From: Owenia fusiformis
Lineage: Eukaryota > Annelida > Polychaeta > Sabellida > Oweniidae
Direction: 5' to 3'
Length of the DNA stretch: 64,000 bases
Assembly: GCA_903813345.2 (NCBI GenBank)
Contig: CAIIXF020000012.1
Coordinates: 24,566,184 to 24,630,183 of the forward strand
Below are positions 37,491 to 51,351 of this stretch, piece by piece; position 1 is the first letter of the stretch; the number at the start of each line of letters is the position of its first letter. The translations under genes and the position numbers were made by a program. The notes below the pieces were generated by a model. The model was not told where the DNA came from. It made no database searches and worked only from the letters and a program-made list of their open reading frames with translations.

Positions 37491-40400
37491 AGAGTCCTGA
37501 GCGTTTAAGGATACATTTTTACACTTGCACGGTCATTGGTTTTTGGTCATTCTATCCATAAGATATAGAGTATCTAATTTGTAGGATTTGTCGCAAAGCT
37601 CTAGACGAAATGTAAATTTTCGGACCGGTCTTACGTCACGCTTGTTTTAGCAGGATATTTGCTAATTAGTGATATATTTAAGGACACATTTTTACATTTG
37701 CCAAGCCAAGGACTTATTGATTGGCCATTCTATTCATGAGATATAGAGAATCTAATTTGTAGGATTTGTCGCAATTTTCGGACCGATCTTACGTCACTCT
37801 GGTAGGAGCATAATGTTTGATTATTTGAGAAACGTGTAAGGATATAAATTTTGCATTTGCTCTTCCAAGTACTTGTTGTATGATCATTCTATTCGTGAGA
37901 TTATGAGTATCTAGTTTATCATAAAGCTCTGATTTACATTTCGCTCTAGACAAAATGTCATTGTTCTGTCCAGTCGTACGTCACACTGGTACCAGATAGT
38001 CCTTTGCTGATTTGTGAGAAGTTTCAGTACATGTTTCTACGTTTTCTCTACAAAGGATTTAATGACTGGTGTTTCTGGTCATGAAATATTTTATATCTAA
38101 TTTGTCTTAAATCGCTGATACAGTTTGCGATCCAGACGAAATGTCAATTTTCGGACCAGTCGTACGTAACGTTGGTGGCAGCATGCTATTTGCTAATTAA
38201 TGAGATTTTGGAGGACACATTTTTACATTTTCCCTACCAAGAACTTGTTGATTACTCATTCTGTTTGAGAGATATGGAATATCAAATTTGTCATGAAGCT
38301 CTTTTTTATATTGCGCTCTAGACGAAATGTCAATTTTCGGACCAGTCTTACGTTACGCTGGTAGGAGCATGATGTTTTCTTATTTGAACAACGTGTTAGG
38401 ATATAATTTTTGCATTTGCTCTTCCTTCGTGAGATTATGAGTATCTAATTTGTCATAAAGCTCTGATTTACATTTTGCTCTAGACGAATATATGTTTCTA
38501 CGTTTTCTCACCGAAGGATTTAATGACTGGTGTTTCTGGTCGTGAAATATTTTATATGTAATTAGTCTTAAATCGCTGATACAGTTTGCACTCTAGACAA
38601 AATGTCAATTTTCTTTCCAGTCGTACGTAACGTTGGTGGCAGCATGCTATTTGCTAATTAGTGAGATTTTAGAGGATACATTTTCACATTTGCTCTTCAA
38701 GTGGGTTGAAAGACGTGAAAGTATATATTTGTTTTATTTGCTCTACCAAGGACTTGTTGAGTTGTCATTCTATTCGCGAGATATTGAGTATCTTATTTGT
38801 CACGAAGCTTTGATTTACATTACGCTCTCGACGAGATGTCAATTTTCGGACAGGCCTTACTTCACGCTGGTAGCAGCATGAGGGTTGTTAGTTTGAGAGA
38901 CCTTTAAGTATATATTTTTGAATTTGGTCTACCAAGGACTTGTTGAGTGGTGTTGAGTGGTCATTCTATTCGTGAAATATCTTATTTGACATAAAGCTTT
39001 GATTTACATTGCGCTGTAGACGAAATGTCAATTTTCTGACCAGTCGTACTTTACGCTGGTACTAGCTCGTCCTTTGCTGATTTGAGAGACGTTTCAGAAT
39101 ATGTTTCTACGTTTGCTCTACGAAAGATTGAATGACTTATGTTTCCGTTCGTGAAATATTTTATATCTAATTTGTCTTCAATCTCCGATGCATTTTTCGC
39201 TATACAAGAAATGTCAATTTTCGGACCAGTCGTACGTAACCCTTGTGGCAGCAGAGTATTTGCTAATTAGTGGGATATTTGAGGATACAATTTTGCATTT
39301 AAGGATATAATTTTTTCATTTGCTCCTTTAAGGATTTGTTTTATGATCATTCTATTCGTGAGATTATGAGTATCTAATTTGTCATAAAGCTCTGATTTAC
39401 ATTTCGCTCTAGACGAAATGTCAATTTTCTGAGCAGTCGTACGTCACGCTGGAACTAGCTAGTGCTTAGCTGATTTGTGAGACGTTTTAGTAGGCCTATA
39501 TGTTTTTAAGTTTTCTCTACGAAGGATTTAATGACTGGTGTTTCTGGTCGTGAAATATTTTATATGTAATTAGTCTTAAATCGCTGATACAGTTTGCGAT
39601 CTAGACGAAATGTCAATTTTCTTACCAGTCGTACGTAACGTTGGTGGCAGCATGCTATTTGCTAATTAGTGAGATTTTAGAGGATACATTTTTACATTTG
39701 CTCTTCCAAGGACTTGTTGATTACTCATTCTGTTTGAGAGATATGGAATATCAAATTTGTCGTAAAGCTATGATTTACATTGCACTCTAGACAAAATGTC
39801 AATTTTCGGACCAGTCTTACGTCATGCTGGTATCAACACGCGAGTTGTTAGTTTCGGAGACGTTAACTTGTTGAGTGGTCATTCTATTCGTGAGGTATTG
39901 AGTATCTTATTTGCCATAAAGCTTTGATTTACATTGCGCTCTAGACGAATTGTCAATTTTCTGAGCAGTCGTACTAGTAGTACGCTGGTACTAGCTAGTC
40001 CTTTGATGACATTAGAGACGTTTCAGAATATGTTTCTACGTTTGCTCTACGAAATATTTAATGACTTACGTTTCCGTTCGTGAAATATTTATATCTAATT
40101 TGTCTTCAATCTCTAATGCAGTTTGTACTCTGGAAGAAATGTCAATTTTCGGACCAGTCATACGTAACGCTGATGGCACCAGGATATTTGCTAATAGTGA
40201 GATGTTAAAGGATACATTTTTGCCCTATCAAGAACTTGTTGATCAATCATTCTATTCATGAGATATAGAGTATCTTATTTGTAGGATTTGTCGAAAATTT
40301 CCAATTTACATTGCGCTCTAGACGTAATGTCAATTTTCGGACCTGTCTTACGTCACGCCGGTAGGAGTATGGATATGTTTTTGCATTTGCTCTACCAGAG

Positions 40401-41837
40401 ACTTGTCATATGGTCATCCCATTCGTGAGATATTGAGTGTCTAATTTGTCATAAAGCTCTGATTTACATTTCGCTCTAGACGTAATGTCAATTTTCTGAT
40501 CAGGCCTACGTCACGCGGGTACTAGCTAGTCCTTTGCTGATTTGTGAGATGTTTCGGTATATGTTTGTACGTTTTCTCTACTAGGATTTAATGACTGGAG
40601 TTTCTGGTCGTGAAATATTTTATATGTAATTAGTCTTAAATCACTGATACAGTTTGCGATCTAGACGAAATGTCAATTTTCGGACCAGTCTTACGTCACG
40701 CTGGTGGCAGCATGTGGGGTGTTAGTTTGAGAGAAGTTAAAGTATGTTTTTGCATTTGCTCTTCCAAGGACTTGTTGGGTGGTCATATTATTCGTGAGAT
40801 ATTAAGTATCTTATTTGTCATAAAGCTTTGATTTACATTGCGCTGTAGACGAAATGTTAATTTTCTGACCAGTCGTCCTTTACGCTGGTATTATCTCATC
40901 CTTTGCTGCTACGTTTGCTCTTCGAAAGATTAAATGAGTGGTGTTCTAATTCGTGATATATTTTTTATCTAATTTGTCTTTCAATCTCTGATGCAGTTTG
41001 AAATCTAGAAGAAATGTCAATTTTCGGACCAGTCGTACGTAAATCTGGTGGAAGCAGGATATTTGCTAATTAGGGAGATGTTTAAGGATGCATTTTCACA
41101 TTTACCCTACCAAGGAATTGTTTATTGGTCATTCTGTTCGTGAGGTATAGAGTATCTAATTTGTAGGATTTGTCGCAAAGCTCTGATTTACATTACCCTC
41201 AAGACGAAATGTCAATTTTCGGACCGGTCTTACGTCAAGCTGGTATAAGAATAATATTTGCTTATTTGATCAACGTGTAAGGATATATTTTTGCATTTGC
41301 TCTACCAGAGACTCGTTCTATGGTCATTCTATTCGTGAGATATTGAGTATCTAATTTGTCACAAAGCTCTGATTAACATTTTGCTCTAATCGTTATGTCA
41401 ATTTTCTGATTAATCCTACGTCACGCTGGTACTTGTTAGTCCTTTGCTGATTTGTGACACGTTTCAGTATATGTTTCTACGTCTTCTCTAAAAGGGATTT
41501 AATGACTGGTGTTTCTGGCCGTGAATTACTTTATATATAATTTGTCTTAAACCTCTAATACAGTTTGCGCTCGTGGCAAAATATCAATTTTCGGACCAAC
41601 CGTACGAAGCGCTGGTGGCAGCATGTTATTTGCTAATTAGTGAGAACTTAAAGGATACATTTTTACACTTGCTCTACCAAGGACTTGTTGATAAGTCATT
41701 CTGTTTGAGAGATATTGAGTTGAATTGATGTGGGTTGTAACTTGTTAGTTTGAGAGACATTAAAATATATATTGTTGCATTTGCTCTACCAAGGACTTGT
41801 TGAGTGGTCATTCTATTCGTGAGACATTGAGTATCTA
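37491..41837 (-). repeat. Diverged satellite island in inverted orientation
   Basis: The plus array breaks in a B monomer after AGAGAAGTCA (37490). The following roughly 24 units are reverse-complement, strongly diverged relatives with a period of roughly 170-195 bp. C-like (GGTGGCAGCATGCTATTTGC), B-like (GATTTACATTGCGCTCTAGA) and A-like (GAAATATTTTATATCTAATT) units can still be told apart. The most constant part is AAATGTCAATTTTCGGACCA, the complement of conserved block 2. Copies differ far more from one another than those in the main arrays. Confidence 0.85.
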
Positions 41838-42194
41838 CCCAGATAGCACGTCTTTGTTGGCCCAACGTCGGCAATTTTACGTCGGTACCTTGACGTTGGG
41901 CCGACGTTGAAGGTTGTCAAGGCACACTTCTCCGTTGGCCTGAAGTCGGCAATTCTACGGCTGTAAGCTCACGTTGTACCGACGTCGGTACAAGGTTGGC
42001 AAATGACACATCTTTTTCGGTCTGAAGTTAGCAATTTTAGGGCGGTACTTTGACGTTGGGCCGACGTTGGTACGAGGTCGTCAAGGTACACTTTTCTGTT
42101 GGCCTGAAGTCAGCAATTTTACGGCTATACGCTGACGTTGTAGACGCTGCAAATGTTGGACCAACGTTGGCCCAACGTCGTTGTGCTATCTGGG
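41838..42194. repeat. 357-bp sub-unit with complete terminal repeats
   Basis: Starts CCCAGATAGCAC and ends GTGCTATCTGGG with TA on both outer sides, so it could be a small element in its own right. It has two internal copies of a segment around GGCCTGAAGT and GACGTTGGGCCGACGTTG (near 41880-41915 and 42050-42115). It is linked to the remainder without a second complete left terminus. Confidence 0.55.
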
Positions 42195-42400
42195 TAGCAC
42201 TAAAGTACTGTTGGGCCAACGTTGGGCCACCCACCTATCTGTTCCCTCTGCAAGGCCAACGTTGGGCCAACATTGCCATTAGCACTAAAGCACTGTCGAG
42301 CCAACATTGGACCAACGTTGGGCCAACATAATTTTTTGCCAACATTGGACCAACGTTGGGCCAACATAATTGTTTGCCACTGTTGGACCAACGTTGGCCC

Positions 42401-42666
42401 GCTGGACAAAATGACGTTGGGTCAACCGCTCAACCCGACGTTGGGCCAACAGATGCGTAGTTGTTGGCCCGAAGTTGGCCCACTGGCGGTGTGCTATCTG
42501 TGCCAACATTGGACCAACGTTGGGCCAATATAATTTTTTGCCACTGTTGGACCAACGTTGGCCCGCTGGACAAAATGACGTTGGGTCAACCGCTCAAGCC
42601 GACGTTGGGCCAACAGATGCGTAGTTGTTGGCCCAACGTTGGCCCATTGGCGATGTGCTATCTGGG
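42401..42666. repeat. 164-bp direct duplication within the palindrome-rich element
   Basis: GCTGGACAAAATGACGTTGG occurs at 42401 and 42565, each followed by matching sequence through GGCCAACAGATGCGTAG to a terminus-like GTGCTATCTG. Offset 164 bp, few mismatches. Confidence 0.7.
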
Positions 42667-43208
42667 ACCTATCGATCAGTGCAAAATTGCAGTTGGCAAA
42701 TTGTAGTTGGGCCAACGTTGGCCCGTTGTTGGCTGCCGCTAATACCAGGAAGCCACCTATCGATAAATCATTGCAAATGCTTAAAAATAGAAGAAAACAT
42801 ACCAGCAGTCATTAAAAAAAATTAAGGTAAATTTTTGTAATATTTTCTTTCAAAATTATCTGATAATGTTGTTCACCTCAAAAATATGGATTTTCGCCTT
42901 GTAATACAGTTGAAACCACTTATAAGGCTACCAAATATATTTAGTATGGAAAAACAAGCCACCATATTTTATTGATGTAAAACGGATATGATATGTGAAC
43001 ACATTTACAGTAGCAGTACTGAATGCCTAGATAGCACAAAGACGTTGGGTCAACGTCGCTATCGGTGACCATTGGTTCTCAAGGTTGCAGTTGGCAAATT
43101 ATTCATGTGGCCTGTCGTTGGCTGCCCAGGGAGCCAACAATGGCTGTACAAAAAAGTAAATTGTGTCAACAGTGGGCCAACGTTGGTTCTGTGGTGGCTG
43201 CCAATGTT

Positions 43209-43543
43209 GGACCAACGTTGGCTGACGTGGTTGGCCCACCGTCGCTATGTCCATTGGCCCAACGTTGGACCAACATATACGTAATCGTTGGGCCAAAGTT
43301 GGCCCAACGTTGGGCCAACCAGTTTTGACCGCCAATGCGCCAACATCCCTCTTAACATTGTCGGACCAACTGTTGACCAACGTCGGGCCAAGCAGTCTTC
43401 TTACTATTAGTAGGCCAACTATGGGCCAACGTAGCTTGAAATCGTGTTGGGCCAACAATGGACCAACGTTGGGCCAATGAACATAGCGACGGTGGACCAA
43501 CGTTGGACCGATGGACATAGCGACGGTGGGCCAACCACGACAG
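43209..43543. repeat. Inverted repeat pair in the right arm of the palindrome-rich element
   Basis: About 57 bases at 43209-43265 (including CACCGTCGCTATGTCCAT) are the reverse complement of 43486-43543 with few mismatches, separated by about 220 bp. Together with the short palindromes this arm can form a large foldback. Confidence 0.7.
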
Positions 43544-43611
43544 CCAACGTTGGGCCAACAGATACGTAGTTGTTGGGCCAACGTTGGCCCATCAGAGTTG
43601 TGCTATCTGGG

Positions 43612-43979
43612 TAATTTGTCATAAAGCTTTGATTTACATTTCGTTCTAGACAAAATGTCAATTTTCGGACCGGTCTTACGTCACGCTAGTAGCAGCATAT
43701 TTGTTGTTAGTTTGCGAGACATTAAAATACATATTTTTGCATTTGTTCTACCAAGAACTTGTTGAGTGGTCAATCTATTCGTGAGTTATTGAGTATCTTA
43801 TTTGTCATAAAGCTTTGATTCACATTGCGCTCTGACGAAATGTCAATTATCTGACCAGCTATACTTTAGGCTGGTAATAGCTCGTCCTGTTGCTGATTTG
43901 AGAGACATTTCAGAATATGTTTCTACTTTTGCTCTACGAAAGATTTAATGACTAATGTTTCCGTTCGTGAAATATTTAA
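43612..43979 (-). repeat. Diverged inverted satellite, continuation
   Basis: After the TA duplication the interrupted monomer resumes with ATTTGTCATAAAGC, followed by about two more inverted diverged units up to the run of Ns. Confidence 0.85.
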
Positions 43980-44002
43980 NNNNNNNNNNNNNNNNNNNNN
44001 NN
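43980..44002. other. Assembly gap (23 Ns)
   Basis: Unresolved bases exactly where the inverted diverged island should meet the homogeneous array. The right-hand junction of the island is therefore not supported by contiguous sequence. Confidence 0.98.
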
Positions 44003-47000
44003 GCCAATATCTCATGAATAGTATAACCAATCGACATGTCCTCGGTAGGGCAAATGTCAAAATGTATCCTGAAACATCTCATAAATAACAAATATCATGC
44101 TGTCACCAGCGTTACGTACGTCTCACAAAATTGCAAAGGACTGGCATGTACCAGTGTGACGTACGACTGGTCGGAAAATTGACATTTCGTCAAGAGCGCA
44201 AATTGCATAAGCGATTTGAGACGAAATGGATATTATATATCCCCCTAACAGAGAAGTCAATCGATACACCCCTCCTTTGGCAAACGTAAAAATATATACA
44301 TAAACGTCTCACAATATATCAAACTTGTCACTGCTACCAGTGCGATGTACAGCTGGTCCGAAAATTGACATTCCGTACATAGCCCAAAGTAAATCAGACT
44401 TGTATGACAAATTAGATACTCAATATCTCATGAATAGTATGACCAATCGACAAGTTCTCGGTAGGGCAAATGTCAAATTGTATCCTGAAACATCTCACTA
44501 AATAACAAATATCATGCTGTCACCAGCGTTACGTACGACTGGTCCGGAAATTGACATTTCCTCCAGACCACAAACTGCATCATAGATGTAAGACGAATTA
44601 GATATAAAATATATCACGAACGGGAACATCATTCATTAAATCCATTCAAGAGCATACTCCAAAATATATACTTAAACGTCTCACAAAATTGCAAAGGATT
44701 GGCATACACCAGTGTGACGTACGACTGGTCGGAAAATTGACATTTCGTCAAGCACGCAAATTGCATAAGCGATTTAAGACAAATTAGATATAAAATATAT
44801 TACGAACGGGAACATCATTCATTAAATCCATTCAAGAGCATACTCCAAAATATATACTTAAACGTCTCACAAAATTGCAAAGGACTGGCATGTACCAGTG
44901 TGACGTACGACTGGTCGGAAAATTGACATTTCGTCAAGAGCGCAAATTGCATAAGCGATTTGAGACGAATTGGATATTATATATCCCCCTAACAGAGAAG
45001 TCAATCGATACATCCCTCCTTTGGCAAACGTAAAAATATATACATAAACGTCTGACAATATATCAAACTAGTCGCTGCTACCAGTGCGATGTACAGCTGT
45101 CAAAATGTATCCTGAAACATCTCATAAATAACAAATATCATGCTGTCACCAGCGTTACGTACGACTGGTCCGGAAATTGACATTTCCTCCAGAGCACAAA
45201 CTGTATCATATATTTAAGACGAATTAGATATAAAATATATCACGAACGGCAACATCATTCATTAAATCCATTCAAGAGCATACTCCAAAATATATACTTA
45301 AACGTCTCTCAAAATTGCAAAGGACTGGCATGTACCAGTGTGACGTACGACTGGTCGGAAAATTGACCGGGAACATCATTCATTAAATCCATTCAAGAGC
45401 ATACTTCAAAATATATACTTAAACGTCTCACAAAATTGCAAAGGACTTGCATGTACCAGTGTGACGTACGACTGGTCGGAAAATTGACAGTTCGTCAAGA
45501 GCGCAAATTGCATAAGCGATTTAAGACGAATTAGATATAAAATATATCACGAACGGGAACATCATTCATTAAATCCATTCAAGAGCATACTCCAAAATAT
45601 ATACTTAAACGTCTCACAAAATTGCAAAGGACTGGCACGTACCAGTGTGACGTACGACTGGTTGGAAAATTGACATTTCGTCAAGAGCGCAAACTGCATA
45701 AGCGATTTGAGACAAATTTGATATTATATATCCCCCTAACAGAGAATTCAATCGATACATCCCTCTTTTGGCAAACGTGAAAATATATACACAAACGTCT
45801 CACAATATATCAAACTAGTAGATACTCAATATCTCATGAATAGTATGACCAATCGACAAGTCCTCGGTAGGGCAAATGTCAAAATGTACCCTGAAACATC
45901 TCATGAATAACAAATATCATGCTGTCACCAGCGTTACGTACGACTGGTCCGGAAATTGACATTTCCTCCAGAGCACAAACTGCATCATAGATTTAAGACG
46001 AATTAGATATAAAATATATCACGAACGGGAACATCATTCGTTAAATCCATTCAAGAGCATACTCCAAAATATATACTTAAACGTCTCACAAAATTGCAAA
46101 GGACTGGCATGTACCAGTGTGACGTACGACTGGTCGGAAAATTGACATTTCGTCAAGAGCGCAAATTGCATAAGCGATTTGAGACGAATTGGATATTATA
46201 TATCCCCCTAACAGAGAAGTCAATCGATACATCCCTCCTTTGGCAAACGTAAAAATATATACATAAACGTCTCACAATATATCAAACTAGTCGCTGCTAC
46301 CAGTGCGATGTACAGCTGGTCCGAAAATTGACATTCCGTACATAGCCCAAAGTAAATCAGACTTGTATGACAAATTAGATACTCAATATCTCATGAATAG
46401 TATGACCAATCGACAAGTCCTCGGTAGGGCAAATGTCAAAATGTATCCTTAAACATCTCACTAAATAACAAATATCATGCTGTCACGAGCGTTACGTACG
46501 ACTGGTCTGGAAATTGACATTTCCTCCAGAGCACAAACTGCATCATAGATTTAAGACGAATTAGATATAAAATATATCACGAACGGGAACATCATTCATT
46601 AAATCCATTCAAGAGCATACTCCAAAATATATACTTAAACGTCTCACAAAATTGCAAAGGACTGGCATGTTCCAGTGTGACGTACAGCTGGTCGGAAAAT
46701 TGACATTTCGTCAAGAGCGCAAATTGCATAAGCGATTTAACACGAATTAGATATTATATATATCACGAACGGGAACATCATTCATTAAATCCATTCAAGA
46801 GCACACTCCAAAATATATACTTAAACGTCTCACAAAATTGCAAAGGACTGGCATGTACCAGTGTGACGTACGACTGGTCGGAAAATTGACATTTCGTCAA
46901 GAGCGCAAATTGCATAAGCGAGTTAAGACGAATTAGATATAAAATATATCACGAACGGGAACATCATTCATTAAATCCATTCAAGAGCATACTCCAAAAT

Positions 47001-50000
47001 ATATACTTAAACGTCTCACAAAATTGCAAAAGACTTGCATGTACCAGTGTGACGTACGACTGGTCGGAAAATTGACATTACGTCAAGAGCGCGAATTGCA
47101 TAAGCGATTTGAGACGAATTGGATATTATATATCCCCCTAACAGAGAAGTCAATCGATACATCCCTCCCTTGGCAAACGTAAAAATATATACACAAAGGT
47201 CTCACAATATATCAAACTAGTCGCTGCTACCAGTGCGATGTACAGCTGGTCCGAAAATTGACATTCCGTACATAGCCCAAAGTAAATCAGACTTGTATGA
47301 CAAATTAGATACTCAATATCTCATGAATAGTATGACCAGTCGACAAGTCCTCGGTAGGGCAAATGTCAAAATGTATCCTGAAACATCTCACTAAATAACA
47401 AATATCATGCTGTCACCAGCGTTACGTACGACTGGTCTGGAAATTGACATTTCCTCCAGAGCACAAACTGCATCATAGATTTAAGACGAATTAGATATAA
47501 AATATATCACGAACGGGAACATCATTCATTAAATCCATTCAAGAGCATACTCCAAAATATATACTTAAACGTCTCACAAAAATTGCAAAGGACTGGCATG
47601 TACCAGTGTGACGTACGGCTGGTCGGAAAATTGACATTTCGTCAAGAGCGCAAATTGCATAAGCGATTTAACACGAATTAGATATAAAATATATCACGAA
47701 CGGGAAAATCATCCATTAAATCCATTCAAGAGCACACTCCAAAATATATACTTAAAGGTCTCACAAAATTGCAAAGGACTGGCATGTACCAGTGTGACGT
47801 ACGACTGGTCGGAAAATTAACATTTCGTCAAGAGCGCAAATTGCATAAGCGATTTGAGACGAATTGGATATTATATATCCCCCTAACAGAGAAGTCAATC
47901 GATACATCCCTCCTTTGGCAAACGTAAAAATATATACATAAACGTCTCACAATATATCAAACTAGTCACTGCTACCAGTGCGATGTACAGCTGGTCCGAA
48001 AATTGACATTCCGTACATAGCCCAAAGTAAATCAGACTTGTATGATAAATTAGATACTCAATATCTCATGAATAGTATAACCAATCGACAAGTCCTCGGT
48101 AGGGCAAATGTCAAAATGTATCCTGAAACATCTCACTAAATAACAAATATTATGGTGTCACCAGCGTTACGTACGACTGGTCCGGAAATTGACATTTCCT
48201 CCAGAGCACAAACTGCATCATAGATTTAAGACGAATTAGATATAAAATGTATCACGAACGGGGACATCATTCATTAAATCCATTCAAGAGCATACTCCAA
48301 AATATACACTTAAACGTCTCACAAAATTGCAAAGGACTGGCATGTACCAGTGTGACGTACGACTGGTCGCAAAATTGACATTTCGTCAAGAGCGCAAATT
48401 GCATAAGCGATTTAAGACGAATTAGATATAAAATATATCACGAACGGGAACATCATTCATTAAATCCATTCAAGAGCATACTCCAAAATGTATACTTAAA
48501 CGTCTCACAAAATTGCAAAGGACTGGCATGTACCAGTGTGACGTACGACTGGTCGGAACATTGACATTTCGTCAAGAGCGCAAACTGCATAAACGATTTG
48601 AGACGAATTGGATATTATATATCCCCCTAACAGAGAAGTCAATCGATACATCCCTCCTTTGGCAAACGTAAAAATATATACATAAACGTCTCACAATATA
48701 TCAAATTAGTCGCTGCTACCAGTGCGATGTACAGCTGGTCCGAAAATTGACATTCCGTACATAGCCCAAAGTAAATCAGACTTGTATGACAAATTAGATG
48801 CTCAATATCTCATAAATCGTATCACCAATCGACAAGTCCTCGGTAGGGCAAATGTCAAAATGTATCCTGAAACATCTCACTAAATAACAAATATCATGCT
48901 GTCACCAGCGTTACGTACGACTGGTCCTGAAATTGACATTTCGTCAAGAGCACAAACTGCATCATAGATTTAAGACGAATTAGATATAAAATGTATCACG
49001 AACGGGGACATCATTCATTAAATCCATTCAAGAGCATACTCCAAAATATATACTTAAACGTCTCACAAAATTGCAAAGGACTGGCACGTACCAGTGTGAC
49101 GTACGACTGGTCGGAAAATTGACATTTCGTCAAGAGCGCAAATTGCATAAGCGATTTTAGACGAATTAGATATAAAATATATCACGAACGGGAACATCAT
49201 TCATTAAATCCATTCAAGAGCATACTCCAAAATATATACTTAAACGTCTCACAAAATTGCAAAGGACTGGCATGTACCAGTGTGACGTACGACTGGTCGG
49301 AAAATTGACATTTCGTCAAGAGCGCAAATTGCATAAGCGATTTGAGACGAATTGGATATTATATATCTCCCTAACAGAGAAGTCAATCGATACATCCCTC
49401 CTTTGGCAAACGTAAAAATATATACATAAACGTCTCACAATATATCAAACTAGTCGCTGCTACCAGTGCGATGTACAGCTGGTCCGAAAATTGACATTCC
49501 GTACATAGCCCAAGAAAGGAAATCAGACTTGTATGACAAATTAGATACTCAATATCTCATGAATAGTATTACCAATCGACAATTCCTGGGTAGGGCAAAT
49601 GTCAAAATGTATCCTGAAACATCTCACTAAATAACAAATATCATGCTGTCACCAGCGTTACGTACGACTGGTCCGGAAATTGACATTTCATCCAGAGCAC
49701 AAACTGCATCATATATTTAAGACGAATTAGATATAAAATATATCACGAACGGGAACATCATTCATTAAATCCATTCAAGAGCATACTCCAAAATATATAC
49801 TTAAACGTCTCACAAAATTGCAAAGGACTGGCATGTACCAGTGTGACGTACGACTGGTCGGAAAATTGACATTTCGTCAAGAGCGCAAATTGCATAAGCG
49901 ATTTAAGACGAATTAGATATAAAATATATCACGAACAGGAACATCATTCATTAAATTCATTCAAGAGCATATTCCAAAATATATACTTAAACGTCTCACA

Positions 50001-51351
50001 AAATTGCAAAGGACTGGCATGTACCAGTGTGACGTACGACTGGTCGAAAAATTGACATTTCGTCAAGAGCGCAAATTGCATAAGCGATTTGAGACGAAAT
50101 GGATATTATATATCCCCCTAACAGAGAAGTCAATCGATACACCCCTCCTTTGGCAAACGTAAAAATATATACATAAACGTCTCACAATATATCAAACTAG
50201 TCGCTGCTACCAGTGCGATGTACAGCTGGTCCGAAAATTGACATTCCATACATAGCCCAAAGTAAATCAGACTTGTATGACAAATTAGATACTCAATATC
50301 TCATGAATAGTATGACCAATCGACAAGTTCTCGGTAGTGCAAATGTCAAAATGTATCCTGAAACATCTCACTAAATAACAAATATCATGCTGTCACCAGC
50401 GTTACGAACGACTGGTCCGGAAATTGACATTTCCTCCAGAGCACAAACTGCATCATAGATGTAAGACGAATTAGATATAAAATATATCACGAACGGGAAC
50501 ATCATTCATTAAATCCATTCAAGAGCATACTTCAAAATATATACTTAAACGTCTCACACAATTGCAAAGGACTGGCATGTACCAATGTGACGTACGACTG
50601 GTCGGAAAATTGACATTTTGTCCAGAGCGCAAATTGCATAAGCGATTTAAGACAAATTAGATATAAAATATATTACGAACGGGAACATCATTCATTAAAT
50701 CCATACAAGAGCATACTCCAAAATATATACTTAAACGTCTCACAAAATTGCAAAGGACTGGCATGTACCAGTGTGACGTACGACGGGTCGGAAAATTGAC
50801 ATTTCGTCAAGAGCAAAAATTGCATAAGCGATTTGAGACGAATTGGATATTATATATCCCCCTAAAAGAGAAGTCAATCGATGCATCCCTCCTTTGGCAA
50901 ACGTAAAAATATATACATAAACGTCTCACAATATATCAAACTAGTCGCTGCTACCAGTGCGATGTACAGCTGGTCCGAAAATTGACATTCCGTACATAGC
51001 CCAAAGTAAATCAGACTTGTATGACAAATTAGATACTCAATATCTCATGAATAGTATGACCAATCGACATGTCCTCGGTAGGGCAAATGTCAAAATGTAT
51101 CCTGAAACATCTCATAAATAACAAATATCATGCTGTCACCAGCGTTACGTACGACTGGTCCGGAAATTGACATTTCCTCCAGAGCACAAACTGCATCATA
51201 TATTTAAGACGAATTAGATATAAAATACATCACGAACGGCAACATCATTCACTAAATCCATTCAAGAGCATACTCCAAAATATATACTTAAACGTCTCAC
51301 AAAATTGCAAAGGACTGGCATGTACCAGTGTGACGTACGACTGGTCGGAAA

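Larger units (their letters stand above)
41838..43611. mobile_element. TA-flanked non-autonomous DNA element rich in TTGGCCCAACGT motifs
   Basis: Terminal inverted repeats CCCAGATAGCAC (41838-41849) and GTGCTATCTGGG (43600-43611). The flanking satellite reads GAGTATCTA before and TAATTTGTCAT after, so TA was duplicated (41836-41837, 43612-43613), as for Tc1/mariner-type or related elements. Most of the 1774 bp consists of variants of the palindrome TTGGGCCAACGTTGGCCCAA. Extra internal copies of the terminus (42183-42194, 42491-42500, 42655-42666, 43026-43037) indicate nested or fused units. An AT-rich core of about 260 bp (42760-43020) has no motif. Reading frames throughout are translations of the palindrome (GPTL, WANV) and are not genes. 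Confidence 0.8.

Noticed and set aside
41838-42194. Interpretation of the whole 1.77-kb insert as several independent insertions
   Set aside because: Only the outermost ends restore the interrupted satellite monomer with a single TA duplication, so one net insertion is simpler, though nested growth inside it remains likely.
42037-43661. Many overlapping frames rich in GPTL, WANV and QRW on both strands
   Set aside because: A stop-poor palindrome (CCAACGTTGG) read in any frame gives these peptides. There is no start context or domain.
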